In this document: positions 18,360-28,166 of the stretch, one piece after another | How positions within the stretch are numbered: the stretch's first letter is position 1 | Layout: the number at the start of each line of letters is the position of its first letter | Assembly (NCBI RefSeq): GCF_026013605.1 | Contig: NZ_JAPDPJ010000005.1 | Location: 1 to 64,000, forward strand | Reading direction: 5' to 3' | Length of the DNA stretch: 64,000 nucleotides | Origin: Plebeiibacterium sediminum | GTDB lineage: Bacteria; Bacteroidota; Bacteroidia; Bacteroidales; Marinilabiliaceae | Made by a program: the position numbers and the translations under genes | The notes under the pieces: generated by a model | The model's database searches: none | Seen by the model: only the letters and a program-made list of their open reading frames with translations | What the model was told of the DNA's origin: nothing

Positions 18360-19016
18360 TTAGCTACTAAGACTTTTAAGCATGGTGATATTCATTTTGT
18401 GTAATCCGTCAACAACAAAATTTGCTTTCTTTAAAATATCAGGACTACCAATACCAACACATTTCATACCACCAGCAATTGCTGCTTCAATACCTGCTTC
18501 TGCATCTTCAAAAACAACACATTCATCTGGTGAAACATTTAAAGCTTCAGCTCCTTTTAAAAATACTTCGGGATCTGGTTTTGCCTTTGACACTTTTGTT
18601 CCGTCAATAATAGCTTCAAAGTATGATGTCAACTCTAAACGGTCAAGAATTGTCATCGCATTTTTACTTGCAGATCCTAAGGCAATTTTAATTCCTTCTT
18701 TGTTTAATGATTCTAAAAATTCTTTTGTACCCGGGAGAATTTCTTCAGGTCCCATTTTTAGTATATATGATAGATAGTTTTCGTTCTTTTTTGTGGCTAA
18801 CTCAAGCTTTTCTTCTTCACTTTTTTCCACATTACCAATGGATAATAGAATATCTAAAGAAGTCATTCTACTTACACCTTTTAGTCTTTCATTATCTTCC
18901 AGCGTAAAATCAAATCCCATTTGGTTGGCCAGCTCTTTCCATGCTATATAATGATACTTGGCTGTATCAACAATAACTCCATCTAAATCAAAAAGACATG
19001 CTTTTATTTTACCCAT
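18360..19016 (-). CDS. pgmB: Beta-phosphoglucomutase (HAD family)
   Basis: PgmB converts the beta-glucose-1-phosphate made by maltose phosphorylase into glucose-6-phosphate. The 218-residue HAD protein has the nucleophile motif FDLDGVIVD with Asp10 and acid/base Asp12, the cap sequence GVSRMTSLDILL typical of beta-PGM, LGSASKNA, and KPDPEVFL plus the metal-binding VFEDAEAGIEAA. It lies between the MFS gene and malP in the same operon, which supports the assignment strongly. Confidence 0.95.
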   Translation of the reverse strand: MGKIKACLFDLDGVIVDTAKYHYIAWKELANQMGFDFTLEDNERLKGVSRMTSLDILLSIGNVEKSEEEKLELATKKNENYLSYILKMGPEEILPGTKEFLESLNKEGIKIALGSASKNAMTILDRLELTSYFEAIIDGTKVSKAKPDPEVFLKGAEALNVSPDECVVFEDAEAGIEAAIAGGMKCVGIGSPDILKKANFVVDGLHKMNITMLKSLSS

Positions 19017-19086
19017 TTTAGTTTTAATTAGTTGTTATTTTATATTGATCATTTAAAATCCAAAAGATCATTTTCTATTGATATTT

Positions 19087-20484
19087 TTAAGGATTAGATT
19101 TTTGGGGTTTAACAAGTGTTACTGATAAAGCTCCAAGAATCATACTTATTCCAGCGAGAACGAGCATATAAATGGCCTGACCGTCATAGAAGTATTTCAA
19201 TAAAGAACCAGCAACCAACCCACTTATGATTTGAGGACCTGCAATTGTAAAATTGAAGATTCCCATAAAAACACCCATTTTGTCAGCAGGAATAGATTCT
19301 GATAAGATGGCATAAGGCATGGCCAGAATAGCTGCCCAGGCAATACCCACTCCAATCATAGGAAGCATCCATAATAAAGCACTGGATGGGACATCAACCT
19401 GAGTGAACAACAGGTTAACATGCATCATATCTCCACCTTTAAATAAGTACATCGAAGTGTATGCAATACCACCAATGAATAAAGCGAAACCATAAACAGT
19501 TTTTCTTCCGATTTTATTCGCTAACCGACTCATAATCACTGAAAATAAAGCAGCAAATAAGGAATATCCGGCAAATAAAATACCAATCCAATCACCAGCA
19601 TCTTGTGCAGCCTGAGACGAACTATCTCCAATTTCGCAACCCCAAACATGTTGAGAAACTGCAGGAGTTGTATAAACCCACATGATGTACATTGCAAACC
19701 AGCTAAAAAATTGTACAATAGCTAGTTGTAACATGGTTTTAGGAGTGATTTTTAATAGTCTGAAAAATCCGACAAATCCTTTGTATTTTGGATCCACTTC
19801 AGCTTTTGTATCAATGCCTTTGTATTCAGCATATTCTTCCGGAGGATATTCTTTTGTTTTAAAAACAGTCCAGATTACTGAAAGTAATAGCGCACTTCCT
19901 CCTATATAAAAAGACCAAATTACAGAAGGAGGAACTTGACCTTCTGGTGCTGTATTTGAAATATTAAGTAGATTTGTTAATACAAATGGAAGTATAGAGC
20001 CAAGAACAGCACCAGCATTAATTAAAAAACTTTGTGTAGAGTAGCCAATGTTTCGTTGTTCTGCAGGTGTCATATCTGCAACTAATGCCCTAAATGGTTG
20101 CATGGTGATGTTAAACGATCCATCCATTAATGCAAACATCAATAAGCCAAATAGTAATACTGGCATAAATGAAACTACAATTGATGCATTGGGCATTAAA
20201 AACATTGCCAGAGCAGCTATTATAGCACCACCTAATATATAAGGACTGCGTCTTCCGAGTCTGTTCCATGTTCTATCACTGGCAGATCCAACAATGGGCT
20301 GAACAATTAATCCCATTAATGGAGCAGCAATCCAAAATAATGGTAAAGCATGTAAGTCGGCTCCTAAATTTGATAAGATCCTACTGACATTTGCACTTTG
20401 CAAGGCAAAACCCATTTGAATTCCCAGAAATCCAAAACTAACATTCCAGATTTGCCAAAAGGAAAGATGAGGCATCTTTTTCAT
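19087..20484 (-). CDS. MFS sugar transporter, maltose/oligosaccharide porter
   Basis: The 465-residue protein has about twelve membrane segments and the MFS signature loop DRTWNRLGRRSPYILGG near residues 70-86. A similar RLANKIGRKTVY loop lies in the second half. It resembles the SLC45/sucrose-maltose porter group used for maltodextrin uptake across the inner membrane in many Bacteroidota. The order lacI, MFS, pgmB, malP makes maltose the probable substrate. It is the first gene of the operon, behind a long leader that carries LacI-type operators. Confidence 0.88.
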   Translation of the reverse strand: MKKMPHLSFWQIWNVSFGFLGIQMGFALQSANVSRILSNLGADLHALPLFWIAAPLMGLIVQPIVGSASDRTWNRLGRRSPYILGGAIIAALAMFLMPNASIVVSFMPVLLFGLLMFALMDGSFNITMQPFRALVADMTPAEQRNIGYSTQSFLINAGAVLGSILPFVLTNLLNISNTAPEGQVPPSVIWSFYIGGSALLLSVIWTVFKTKEYPPEEYAEYKGIDTKAEVDPKYKGFVGFFRLLKITPKTMLQLAIVQFFSWFAMYIMWVYTTPAVSQHVWGCEIGDSSSQAAQDAGDWIGILFAGYSLFAALFSVIMSRLANKIGRKTVYGFALFIGGIAYTSMYLFKGGDMMHVNLLFTQVDVPSSALLWMLPMIGVGIAWAAILAMPYAILSESIPADKMGVFMGIFNFTIAGPQIISGLVAGSLLKYFYDGQAIYMLVLAGISMILGALSVTLVKPQKSNP

Positions 20485-20788
20485 ATACTGTAATTTGTTT
20501 TTTATTTGTCATATGCTACTTGCCAGAATAATTATTTTCTTGTTTGATAGTAATTAATTATGGCCTGTTTCATAAAATAAATATTATTGATATAATTATT
20601 TAATTGCTTAACTCTAATACAATTAAATACAATCTAATGTTTATTTTTTTTGAATACATGGGTTGAATAAATATATAAAACCCAAATACTCATTTGTCCA
20701 AAATAAGTAGCGTGAAATGCATTCTCAAAAAAGAGAATTTCTTTAGGGGAGTATTAAATAAAATGTTGTCCTTATAAAATCCGAAAAC

Positions 20789-20796
20789 AAAGATAC
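20789..20796 (-). promoter_or_regulatory. Promoter -7 box of the MFS-pgmB-malP operon
   Basis: Minus-strand TATCTTTG is a perfect match to the Bacteroidota sigma factor consensus TAnnTTTG. A TTG half of a -33 element lies about 21 bases upstream. Both operators lie 80 to 165 bases further upstream rather than on the promoter. Confidence 0.6.
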
Positions 20797-20876
20797 AATA
20801 TTATATATGCATAAAACAAATTGACGAATCAGTTAAAACCTTGTCGTCATGAAGATTTGAGTGTTTTTTCCTTTTT

Positions 20877-20888
20877 GCAACCGTTTGC
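20877..20888. promoter_or_regulatory. LacI-type operator 1
   Basis: GCAACCGTTTGC is a near-palindrome with the central CG and flanking GCAA/TTTGC halves typical of LacI/GalR family sites. The same 12-mer recurs exactly 66 bp away, and a perfect version lies upstream of susC. Confidence 0.8.
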
Positions 20889-20942
20889 GATAATTATTGA
20901 ATAAAAATAAAAAAAGTAAAAAATAATTTGGTGAGGTTTTCT

Positions 20943-20954
20943 GCAACCGTTTGC
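20943..20954. promoter_or_regulatory. LacI-type operator 2
   Basis: GCAACCGTTTGC, identical to operator 1 and with matching T-rich left flanks. The 66-bp centre distance (about six turns) would allow DNA looping by a dimer-of-dimers. Confidence 0.8.
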
Positions 20955-21045
20955 AAAAACACAGGATGTTTGTTCAAATAAATGAACTCTCTTTGTTAGT
21001 AGCAGGAAATTTTGTGAGATGAAAACTTCTATGATGTAATATATA

Positions 21046-22062
21046 TTACATCATAGTCGATTCTCTGATACGTAAAACCGGAGTGATAATTTTAGTGGTG
21101 GTATTGTAGCTCTCGTCTTTATTTTCAATTTGATTGAGTAACAATTGGATGGCTTCTTTACCAATTTCAGTTCCTTTTTGTTCTACCGTTGATAATGGCG
21201 GATATGCAATGGTTGCATTTGGTCCATCACCAAAACCAATCACCGAAATATGTTCCGGGATACGAATGTCATTTTTCATTAATACTTGCATGGCTGCAAT
21301 TGCCGTTGAATCATTTACTGCAAATATTCCATCTATTTGATTGGCCATTTGTAAAATTTTGCCTGCGTTGGCAAATACATCATCTCTGGTATCACATTTA
21401 ATTACAAAATCAGGATTGTATGGAATTCCATTTTCTTCAAGAGCCTTGATGTAACCGTCTCTTCTACGTTGCCCAATTAATAAATGTGTTGGAGCAGATA
21501 AGTGAAGTATGTTTCTGCAACCTGTTGCAATTAAATGATGGGTTGCAATTTTAGCACCCATAAAATCATCGATAAAAACTTTATCTGCATCTATTTCCTC
21601 AGGTGCTCTATCGAAAAAAACAACTGGAACGCCATGATCAATCAAGTTCTGTATGTGATCAAATTGTAACGTTGTTTTACTAAGCGACATTAAAATTCCA
21701 TCCACTCTATTGTCTAATAAAGCCTGCGCATCAATAACTTCTCTGTTGTAATCCTCATTTGACTGGCAAATCATAACATTATAACCGGCAGCATAAGCTA
21801 CCTTTTCAATACCAGAAATAACGGAGGAAAAGAAATGGTGTACCAATTCCGGGATAATAACCCCTATTGTGTTTGTTTTACTTCGCCTAAGATTTAATGC
21901 TAAAGCATTGGGGCGATAATTAACCTTACTGGCAAATGCCTGAACCATCCTTTTTGTTTTTGGACTAATATCCGGATGATCCTTAAGGGCTCTTGAAACA
22001 GTAGAGGCTGAAATGCCAAGCATTTTTGCAATATCCTTGATAGTAATTTGGTGCTGAGCCAT
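21046..22062 (-). CDS. LacI-family transcriptional regulator of the maltodextrin locus
   Basis: The 338-residue protein has the N-terminal helix-turn-helix (TIKDIAKMLGISASTVSRALKD, from about residue 7), the hinge helix near YRPNALALNLRRSKTNTIGV and a periplasmic-binding-protein-like sensor domain ending VLRIREST. It lies between the two arms of the sugar locus, and operators with the LacI-type core lie on both of its sides. It therefore probably governs both, responding to maltose or a maltodextrin. Whether it represses or activates cannot be read from the protein; the operator positions argue for activation. Confidence 0.93.
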   Translation of the reverse strand: MAQHQITIKDIAKMLGISASTVSRALKDHPDISPKTKRMVQAFASKVNYRPNALALNLRRSKTNTIGVIIPELVHHFFSSVISGIEKVAYAAGYNVMICQSNEDYNREVIDAQALLDNRVDGILMSLSKTTLQFDHIQNLIDHGVPVVFFDRAPEEIDADKVFIDDFMGAKIATHHLIATGCRNILHLSAPTHLLIGQRRRDGYIKALEENGIPYNPDFVIKCDTRDDVFANAGKILQMANQIDGIFAVNDSTAIAAMQVLMKNDIRIPEHISVIGFGDGPNATIAYPPLSTVEQKGTEIGKEAIQLLLNQIENKDESYNTTTKIITPVLRIRESTMM

Positions 22063-22252
22063 ATGATTAAAAAGTACTTTGTCGTGTGTAATAGGTTGAA
22101 GTTTAAAGATACTACAACCACCTTAAAAAATGCACAATATCTGTAAAATCTTTATAAAAATGACGTTTTTTAGTCGTGAAATAAATGGATTTGCAGGTAA
22201 AATATTCTATAAAACGAATTTAGAAATATGTTTTACAACATATGTAATTATT

Positions 22253-22288
22253 GCAAACGACCTCGCAAACGTCTCCGCAAACGTTTGC
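22253..22288. promoter_or_regulatory. Cluster of LacI-type half-sites ending in a perfect operator
   Basis: GCAAACG occurs at 22253, 22265 and 22277, exactly 12 bp apart. The third copy is completed to the perfect palindrome GCAAACGTTTGC (22277-22288). This is the same operator type as upstream of the MFS operon and sits between lacI and susC. Confidence 0.82.
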
Positions 22289-22354
22289 GTTAAAAAATGT
22301 CAACATTTGATTTGTTAGTGTTAAGAAATGTATAAATCATGTAGGTTTTTTATA

Positions 22355-22362
22355 TAGATTTG
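22355..22362 (+). promoter_or_regulatory. Possible -7 box of the susC operon promoter
   Basis: TAGATTTG matches TAnnTTTG and lies about 135 bases before the susC ATG. No good TTTG -33 box lies at the right spacing. If real, the operator cluster is about 70-100 bases upstream of it. Confidence 0.35.
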
Positions 22363-22496
22363 TAATGTCCATTAAAAAGTAAAATGACTGCACAGTAAGG
22401 TGTGAGTTGTTATTTAAAATGAAAATCTTAATAAAATCCCAAAAAATTAATTTAAGAAAATTAAACAAGTTTTATAACTGTTAAATCTTTAGTTTT

Positions 22497-25469
22497 ATGA
22501 TTCAATCATTTAGTTTAAACAAAGTCTTTCTCTTGCTGGCTGGTTTGTTGTTAATAACAAGCAGCCTTTCGGCTCAGGAAATGACAATTACTGGTGTTGT
22601 TACCGACGCTAGTACTGGAGATGTTTTACCAGGAGTAACAGTAGCCATAAAAAATACTACATCAGGTACTATTACCACTCCCGATGGTAATTATACATTA
22701 ACTGCTAAATCAGGCGATGCGCTTATTTTTTCTTTCATAGGGTACACCACTCAAGAAATAGTAATTACAGCACAAGAAAAATTAGATGTTGCTTTGCAAC
22801 CAGATGTAATCGGTATGGATGAGGTTGTTGTTGTTGGTTATGGACAAGTAAGAAAAGAAGATGCCACCGGATCTGTTTTTACTGTAAAATCAGATGACTT
22901 TAACCAGGGTTCAACTACATCACCGCAAGATCTTATCGTGGGTAAGATTGCCGGAGTACAGATTGTAAGTGATGGTGGTGCTCCAGGTTCTGCTTCTACT
23001 ATCAGAATTCGTGGAGGCTCATCTATGTCGGCAAGTAATGATCCACTGATTGTAATTGATGGAATGCCATTGGATAACAGAGGTATTGACGGTATGAGTA
23101 ATGTGTTGAGCTCATTAAACCCTAATGATATTGAAACATTTACCGTATTAAAAGATGCATCAGCAACTGCAATTTACGGATCTCGTGCTTCTAACGGTGT
23201 AATTCTTATTACAACAAAAAAAGGTAAAGCCGGACAAAAAATAAAAGTTACTTACGACTCTAAGTTTTCAATTGGTAAAATTAAAGAGACTATAGATGTT
23301 TTGAGTGCAGATCAATATAGAGCTTTAGTAAATGAAAGAGCCGTTAATAATTCTTCTGTAAATCCTGATTTGTTAGGTAGTGCTTCAACAGACTGGCAAG
23401 ATGAAATTTACAGAGATGCTACAGGACATGAGCATAATATTGGAATTGGTGGTTCATTTAAAAATATTCCATTTAGAGTTTCTGCTGGTTACACTGATCA
23501 AAATGGAATTTTGCAAACTTCAGAAATGCAAAGAACTACAGGAACTTTAAATATTAACCCAAGTCTTTTTGATGATCATCTAACAATCAATTTGGGAGCC
23601 AAGTATATGGCAATTGATAATAGATTTGCAGATAAAGGAGCTATAGGAAGCGCACTTCGTTATGATCCTACTCAATCTGTTTTTAACAATACCGGAATTT
23701 ATGGAGGATACACAACCTGGTTAATGAGCGATGGTTCAAGAAACGTGAATGGAACACGTAACCCGGTTGCACAATTACAACAAAAAGAAGATCTTTCTGA
23801 TGTTTCCAGAATTATTGCAGACTTCCAGGCAGATTATAAATTACATTTCTTACCAGACTTAAAAGTTAGTATGAAATTAGGTTATGATTATTCTGATAGT
23901 GATGGTGATGTAATTACAGATTTGGATGCAGCATGGGTACAAACAGCTTCATCAGGAGTAAAAAGAGATTATACTCAGGAGAAAAAGAATGAATTATTTG
24001 ATTTCTACCTTACTTATAACAAAGATCTTCCAACATTAGATAGTAAGATTAATGTAATGGGAGGTTATGAGTGGCAACATTTCTGGTCAAAATCGTCAGC
24101 TTTTGAGGTTGATAGATTTAATACAACTATAGAGGATTCGAAAAATGAGACAGAGAATTACTTGGTTTCATTTTTTGGTAGAGCTAATTATACCTTTAAA
24201 GATAAGTATATTTTAACTGCAACTTTACGTCAGGATGGTTCATCAAGATTTCACAAAGATAACAGATGGGGAACATTCCCTTCTGCAGCATTAGCCTGGA
24301 GAGTTAGTGAAGAATCATTCCTTAAAAATATCGATGTAGTAAGTAATGCTAAAGTTCGTTTAAGTTATGGTATTACTGGTCAGCAAGAACTTAATAATGG
24401 TGACTATCCATACATGGGAACATATCGATTAAGTGATTCAAGAACACAATATCAATTTGGAAATCAGTTTTATACTTTGATAAGACCTGATGGATATGAT
24501 GCTGGTTTACAATGGGAAAAAACAACTACATACAATGTTGGTTTGGATTACGGATTCTTTAATAACCGAATTTATGGTACAGTTGATGTTTATAAGCGTA
24601 AAACAGAAGATCTGTTAAATACGATTCCGGTACCAGCAGGTACAAACTTTACCGACAGACTGTTAACAAATGTAGGTGATTTGGAAAATAATGGATTTGA
24701 GTTCTCAATCAATGCCGTTGTTTTAGAAAAGAAAGATTTGTTCTGGGAAGTTGGGTTTAACCTGGCTTATAACAACAATGAAATTACCCGTTTAACAAAT
24801 TATGATGATCCTGATTACAGAGGAGTTGAAACCGGAGATATTAGTGGTGTTGGTGTAGGTAATACTATTCAAATCAACGCTGTTGGGCATCCTTTGAATA
24901 CTTTCTATGTGTATGAGCAAGTTTATAACGCTAACGGTAAACCTATTGAAGGTCTTTATGTAGATAGAAATAAAGATGGCCAGATTACAACCGCAGATAA
25001 GTATTATGCTGAAGATCCTGCACAGGATTACAATATGGGATTTTCATCTAATTTGAAATACAAAGATTTTGATTTTGGCTTTAATGGTAGAATTGGTATT
25101 GGTGGACAAATTTACAACAATGTTATTGTAGGTGGTCGTTACCAGGAAATGACTGTGAATGAGTATTTAACTAATATGCCTTCAGAAATCAATAAATCTA
25201 AATTTGAAACAGCTCAACAGTATTCTGATTATTTCCTTGAAGATGCTTCATTCTTTAGAGTTGATAACATCACATTGGGGTATAATTTCACTAAAATGTT
25301 AAAACCACTTTTAGGGTTTAATTTAAATGTAAGAGCATATACAACTGTTCAAAATGCATTGGTAGTAACTGATTATAGTGGATTAGATCCGGAAGTTAAT
25401 GGCGGAATTGACAATGATGTGTATCCAAGACCAAGAACATTCTTGTTTGGATTAAATGTAAATTTTTAA
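22497..25469 (+). CDS. susC: SusC/RagA-family TonB-linked outer-membrane porin for maltodextrin
   Basis: The 990-residue protein has a signal peptide (ending SLSAQ), a carboxypeptidase-regulatory-like domain (about residues 28-105, ITGVVTDASTGDVLPGVTV), a TonB-box-like DEVVVVGYG near 110-118, a plug domain with VGKIAGVQI and KDASATAIYGSRASNGVI, and a 22-strand beta-barrel ending in LFGLNVNF. It imports oligosaccharides across the outer membrane together with the SusD lid encoded directly after it. The starch-type assignment comes from the amylase genes downstream. It is the first gene of a run of seven plus-strand genes. Confidence 0.93.
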   Translation: MIQSFSLNKVFLLLAGLLLITSSLSAQEMTITGVVTDASTGDVLPGVTVAIKNTTSGTITTPDGNYTLTAKSGDALIFSFIGYTTQEIVITAQEKLDVALQPDVIGMDEVVVVGYGQVRKEDATGSVFTVKSDDFNQGSTTSPQDLIVGKIAGVQIVSDGGAPGSASTIRIRGGSSMSASNDPLIVIDGMPLDNRGIDGMSNVLSSLNPNDIETFTVLKDASATAIYGSRASNGVILITTKKGKAGQKIKVTYDSKFSIGKIKETIDVLSADQYRALVNERAVNNSSVNPDLLGSASTDWQDEIYRDATGHEHNIGIGGSFKNIPFRVSAGYTDQNGILQTSEMQRTTGTLNINPSLFDDHLTINLGAKYMAIDNRFADKGAIGSALRYDPTQSVFNNTGIYGGYTTWLMSDGSRNVNGTRNPVAQLQQKEDLSDVSRIIADFQADYKLHFLPDLKVSMKLGYDYSDSDGDVITDLDAAWVQTASSGVKRDYTQEKKNELFDFYLTYNKDLPTLDSKINVMGGYEWQHFWSKSSAFEVDRFNTTIEDSKNETENYLVSFFGRANYTFKDKYILTATLRQDGSSRFHKDNRWGTFPSAALAWRVSEESFLKNIDVVSNAKVRLSYGITGQQELNNGDYPYMGTYRLSDSRTQYQFGNQFYTLIRPDGYDAGLQWEKTTTYNVGLDYGFFNNRIYGTVDVYKRKTEDLLNTIPVPAGTNFTDRLLTNVGDLENNGFEFSINAVVLEKKDLFWEVGFNLAYNNNEITRLTNYDDPDYRGVETGDISGVGVGNTIQINAVGHPLNTFYVYEQVYNANGKPIEGLYVDRNKDGQITTADKYYAEDPAQDYNMGFSSNLKYKDFDFGFNGRIGIGGQIYNNVIVGGRYQEMTVNEYLTNMPSEINKSKFETAQQYSDYFLEDASFFRVDNITLGYNFTKMLKPLLGFNLNVRAYTTVQNALVVTDYSGLDPEVNGGIDNDVYPRPRTFLFGLNVNF

Positions 25470-25488
25470 TTGATAAATGTTTTTAATT

Positions 25489-27054
25489 ATGAATAAGAAA
25501 TATTTTAAAACAAATTATATCATGATTGCATTTGCATTATTATTTGCATTTGTATCATGTACCGATGATTTGGATACCCTACCTCTGGATGAGGATATTA
25601 AAACCGGAGAGAATGTATTAACAGATGCCAACTCTTATAAGCAGCTTCTTGCTAAATGTTATGCAGGTTTAGTTTTAGGAGGTCAAACCGGTGTGGATGG
25701 TGATCCTGATATCAGCAGTATTAATGGTGGATTTTCGTCTTACTTAAGATTACTTTGGAACCACCAGGAACTTCCAACCGATGAAGCTATTTGTGCATGG
25801 AATGATGGTAACTTAAGAGATTTACACGATCAGGACTGGAATAGTTCAAATGAGTTTGTTACAGCAATGTATTATCGTATTACGCTTCAAATAGCATATT
25901 GTAATAACCTGATTAAACTAACTGCTGGTCAATCAGAGTATAAGGCTTTTAGTGATGAGGCCAGAGCTTTAAGAGCTTTAAGTTATTACCATTTGCTAGA
26001 TATGTTTGGCCGTGGTCCATTTGTTACCGAAGATGATGAAATAGGTTCATTTTTCTTTCCTGAAATGGCTACACAACAACAATTATTTAACTATATCGAA
26101 TCTGAACTTACTGATATTGAATCAGAATTAGCAGATCCGGGTACAAATGAATATGGTAGAGCAGACAAAGGTTTAGCCTGGGCTATACTTGCAAAACTAT
26201 ATTTAAATGCTGAAGTTTATATTGGAACTTCAAAATATACTGAAGCAATTACTTATTGTAACAAAATTATTGATGGTGGATACTCTCTTGAAGCAAATTA
26301 TGAAGACTTGTTCCTTGCAGATAATCACCTTAGAACTAATGAGATTATTTTTCCTATCACATCGGATGGAAACAGTACTCAAACCTGGGGTGGAATGACA
26401 TTCATCATCCATTCAACAGTAGGAGGAGATATGCCAGCAAGTGAGTCCGGAATTGATGGTGGATGGGGTGGTAACAGAACCACAAAAGCATTTGTAAATC
26501 TTTTCCCTGATGTTACAGGAACTGATATGCGAGGAATGTTTTTCACAGAAGGTCAGGAGTACGAAATTGGAGATATCTTCAATTTTAGACATGGATATGC
26601 GCTTCGTAAGTTCAAAAATATTACTTCTACAGGTGAAGTTGGTTCAAACCTTTCATTTCCTGATACTGATTTCCCTCTTTTCCGCTTAGCTGATTTCTAT
26701 TTAATGTATGCAGAAGCAGTATTAAGAGGTGGAACTGGTGGTGATGTTTCTACAGCAGTTGGATACATAAATGAATTACGAGAAAGAGCATACGGAGATG
26801 ATTCAGGAAATATTGATGAAGCTGATTTAACTCTTGATTTTATCCTTGACGAAAGAGGACGTGAACTTTATTGGGAATGTCATAGAAGAACTGATTTAGT
26901 TCGTTTCGGAAAATTAACAGGAGGTGATTATGTATGGCCTTGGAAAGGTGCTGTTGTAGATGGTCAATCAACAGGAGCAAAATACAATGTATTCCCTATT
27001 CCTTCGTCGGATATTAATGCTAATCCAAATCTATCAAATATCACAGGTTATTAA
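25489..27054 (+). CDS. susD: SusD/RagB-family starch-binding outer-membrane lipoprotein
   Basis: SusD forms the hinged lid of the SusC porin and binds glycans at the cell surface. From ATG 25489 the protein has 521 residues, a signal sequence ending FVSC followed by TDD (acidic surface-export signal), TPR-like helical repeats, and the family's PLFRLADFYLMYAEAVLRGG, VGYINELRERAYG and ERGRELYWECHRRTDLVRFGKL. An ATG four codons upstream (25477) is in frame; the inner one is the more usual start. It begins 19 bases after susC. Confidence 0.93.
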   Translation: MNKKYFKTNYIMIAFALLFAFVSCTDDLDTLPLDEDIKTGENVLTDANSYKQLLAKCYAGLVLGGQTGVDGDPDISSINGGFSSYLRLLWNHQELPTDEAICAWNDGNLRDLHDQDWNSSNEFVTAMYYRITLQIAYCNNLIKLTAGQSEYKAFSDEARALRALSYYHLLDMFGRGPFVTEDDEIGSFFFPEMATQQQLFNYIESELTDIESELADPGTNEYGRADKGLAWAILAKLYLNAEVYIGTSKYTEAITYCNKIIDGGYSLEANYEDLFLADNHLRTNEIIFPITSDGNSTQTWGGMTFIIHSTVGGDMPASESGIDGGWGGNRTTKAFVNLFPDVTGTDMRGMFFTEGQEYEIGDIFNFRHGYALRKFKNITSTGEVGSNLSFPDTDFPLFRLADFYLMYAEAVLRGGTGGDVSTAVGYINELRERAYGDDSGNIDEADLTLDFILDERGRELYWECHRRTDLVRFGKLTGGDYVWPWKGAVVDGQSTGAKYNVFPIPSSDINANPNLSNITGY

Positions 27055-27075
27055 TAGATTAAAAAAAGATGTAAT

Positions 27076-28164
27076 ATGAAAAACATAAAATATATATTAA
27101 TATTACTCTTCGCTGTAAGTATTTTTTCGTGCGAAGATGATGATATTTTGAAGTTGAATGACTCAAAGTATACACCAGCTACTAATATAAATGGGTTTGG
27201 ATCAACTTTAGCCATATCAAAAGCTACAAAAGCTGAAGAAATTCAAATAACGTATACTCCTGCTTCATACGGAGTGGATCTGGTTGTAACAAATACACTT
27301 CAATTTTCAGCAACATCTGATTTTTCAAGTCCAGTTACTTTTGATGTTGATGCTGCTAATAATGCTTTTACATTTTCTGTTGGAGCCCTTAATGAATTAT
27401 TAACAGAATCACTGCTTTTACCTGTTGATGAGGAAGCTGATGTATATGCAAGAGTGGTTACTAATTCTTTAGATGGAGTTGAAACATTATATTCTTCAGT
27501 TGTAAACTTCAAAACTACTCCTTATTTAGATATTTTATTTGCGCCAAATACGCTTTATTTATTTGGAGATGGTGTTGGTCGAATTGCTCAGAATAATAAG
27601 CTTAGACTTAACAAAGTTCATAGTGAACCAGATGATAATTGGATAATTGTTTGGATGGAAGCTACAGGAACATTTAAGATTTGTTCTGATGTTGATTTTA
27701 AAGGCGTTATGGGAAAAGTTGGAGATCCTGCTGGAGGTGAGTATTCTATTGCTACAGCTGACAACGGTGGCGAAGATATTCCTGTTCCTGGAACTGCCGG
27801 ATATTACACTGTGGGTGTTGATTTAGCAAATAATAAGTTATTGATAGAACCTGCTAACGTTTATATATGTGGAGATAACGTTGGTGCCTGGCCAACAGAT
27901 TCTGATATTGACGAGAATAAATTTCAGCTTGATGCAGAGAATAAGACGATGTATTTAACTAAGAGTTTATTAGGTGGTGAACTAAGACTTCATGTCACTC
28001 ACCCATATATTTCTGCAGCAGACTGGTGGCATGCTGAGTTTATTTTCCTTGATGGCAAAATTGAATACAGAGAGGCTGGAGATGATCAGGAAAGGTTTAG
28101 TATTAATGGTGGTACACAGACTATAGAACTTGACTTTATTAATCAAACTGGTAAAATCAAATAG
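27076..28164 (+). CDS. susE: SusE-family outer-membrane starch-binding lipoprotein
   Basis: The 362-residue lipoprotein has the signal IFSCEDDD, whose acidic residues after Cys are a surface-export signal in Bacteroidota. An N-terminal Ig-like SusE domain (about residues 30-150) is followed by SusE/F carbohydrate-binding modules starting at NTLYLFGDGVG and VYICGDNVGAWP. The C-terminal module DWWHAEFIFLDGKIEYRE resembles the end of the next gene's product, so the two are paralogues. It probably holds starch at the surface. It is 21 bases after susD. Confidence 0.85.
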   Translation: MKNIKYILILLFAVSIFSCEDDDILKLNDSKYTPATNINGFGSTLAISKATKAEEIQITYTPASYGVDLVVTNTLQFSATSDFSSPVTFDVDAANNAFTFSVGALNELLTESLLLPVDEEADVYARVVTNSLDGVETLYSSVVNFKTTPYLDILFAPNTLYLFGDGVGRIAQNNKLRLNKVHSEPDDNWIIVWMEATGTFKICSDVDFKGVMGKVGDPAGGEYSIATADNGGEDIPVPGTAGYYTVGVDLANNKLLIEPANVYICGDNVGAWPTDSDIDENKFQLDAENKTMYLTKSLLGGELRLHVTHPYISAADWWHAEFIFLDGKIEYREAGDDQERFSINGGTQTIELDFINQTGKIK

Positions 28165-28166
28165 AA

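Larger units (their letters stand above)
20485..21045. other. Control region between lacI and the MFS-pgmB-malP operon
   Basis: The 561 bases hold no gene. On the minus strand they hold two identical LacI-type operators (20877-20888 and 20943-20954), then a -7 box at 20789-20796, then a leader of roughly 300 bases before the MFS start. No strong RNA fold was recognised in the leader. Confidence 0.7.
22063..22496. other. Divergent control region between lacI and susC
   Basis: The 434 bases hold no gene. They contain the clustered LacI-type half-sites at 22253-22288, a candidate lacI -7 box (minus strand TATCTTTA, 22104-22111) and a candidate susC -7 box (22355-22362). The remainder is AT-rich without recognisable structure. 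Confidence 0.65.

Noticed and set aside
18382-18777. 131-codon frame opposite pgmB
   Set aside because: It is fully antisense to a well-supported gene, in a frame expected to be open by codon bias, and has no family resemblance.
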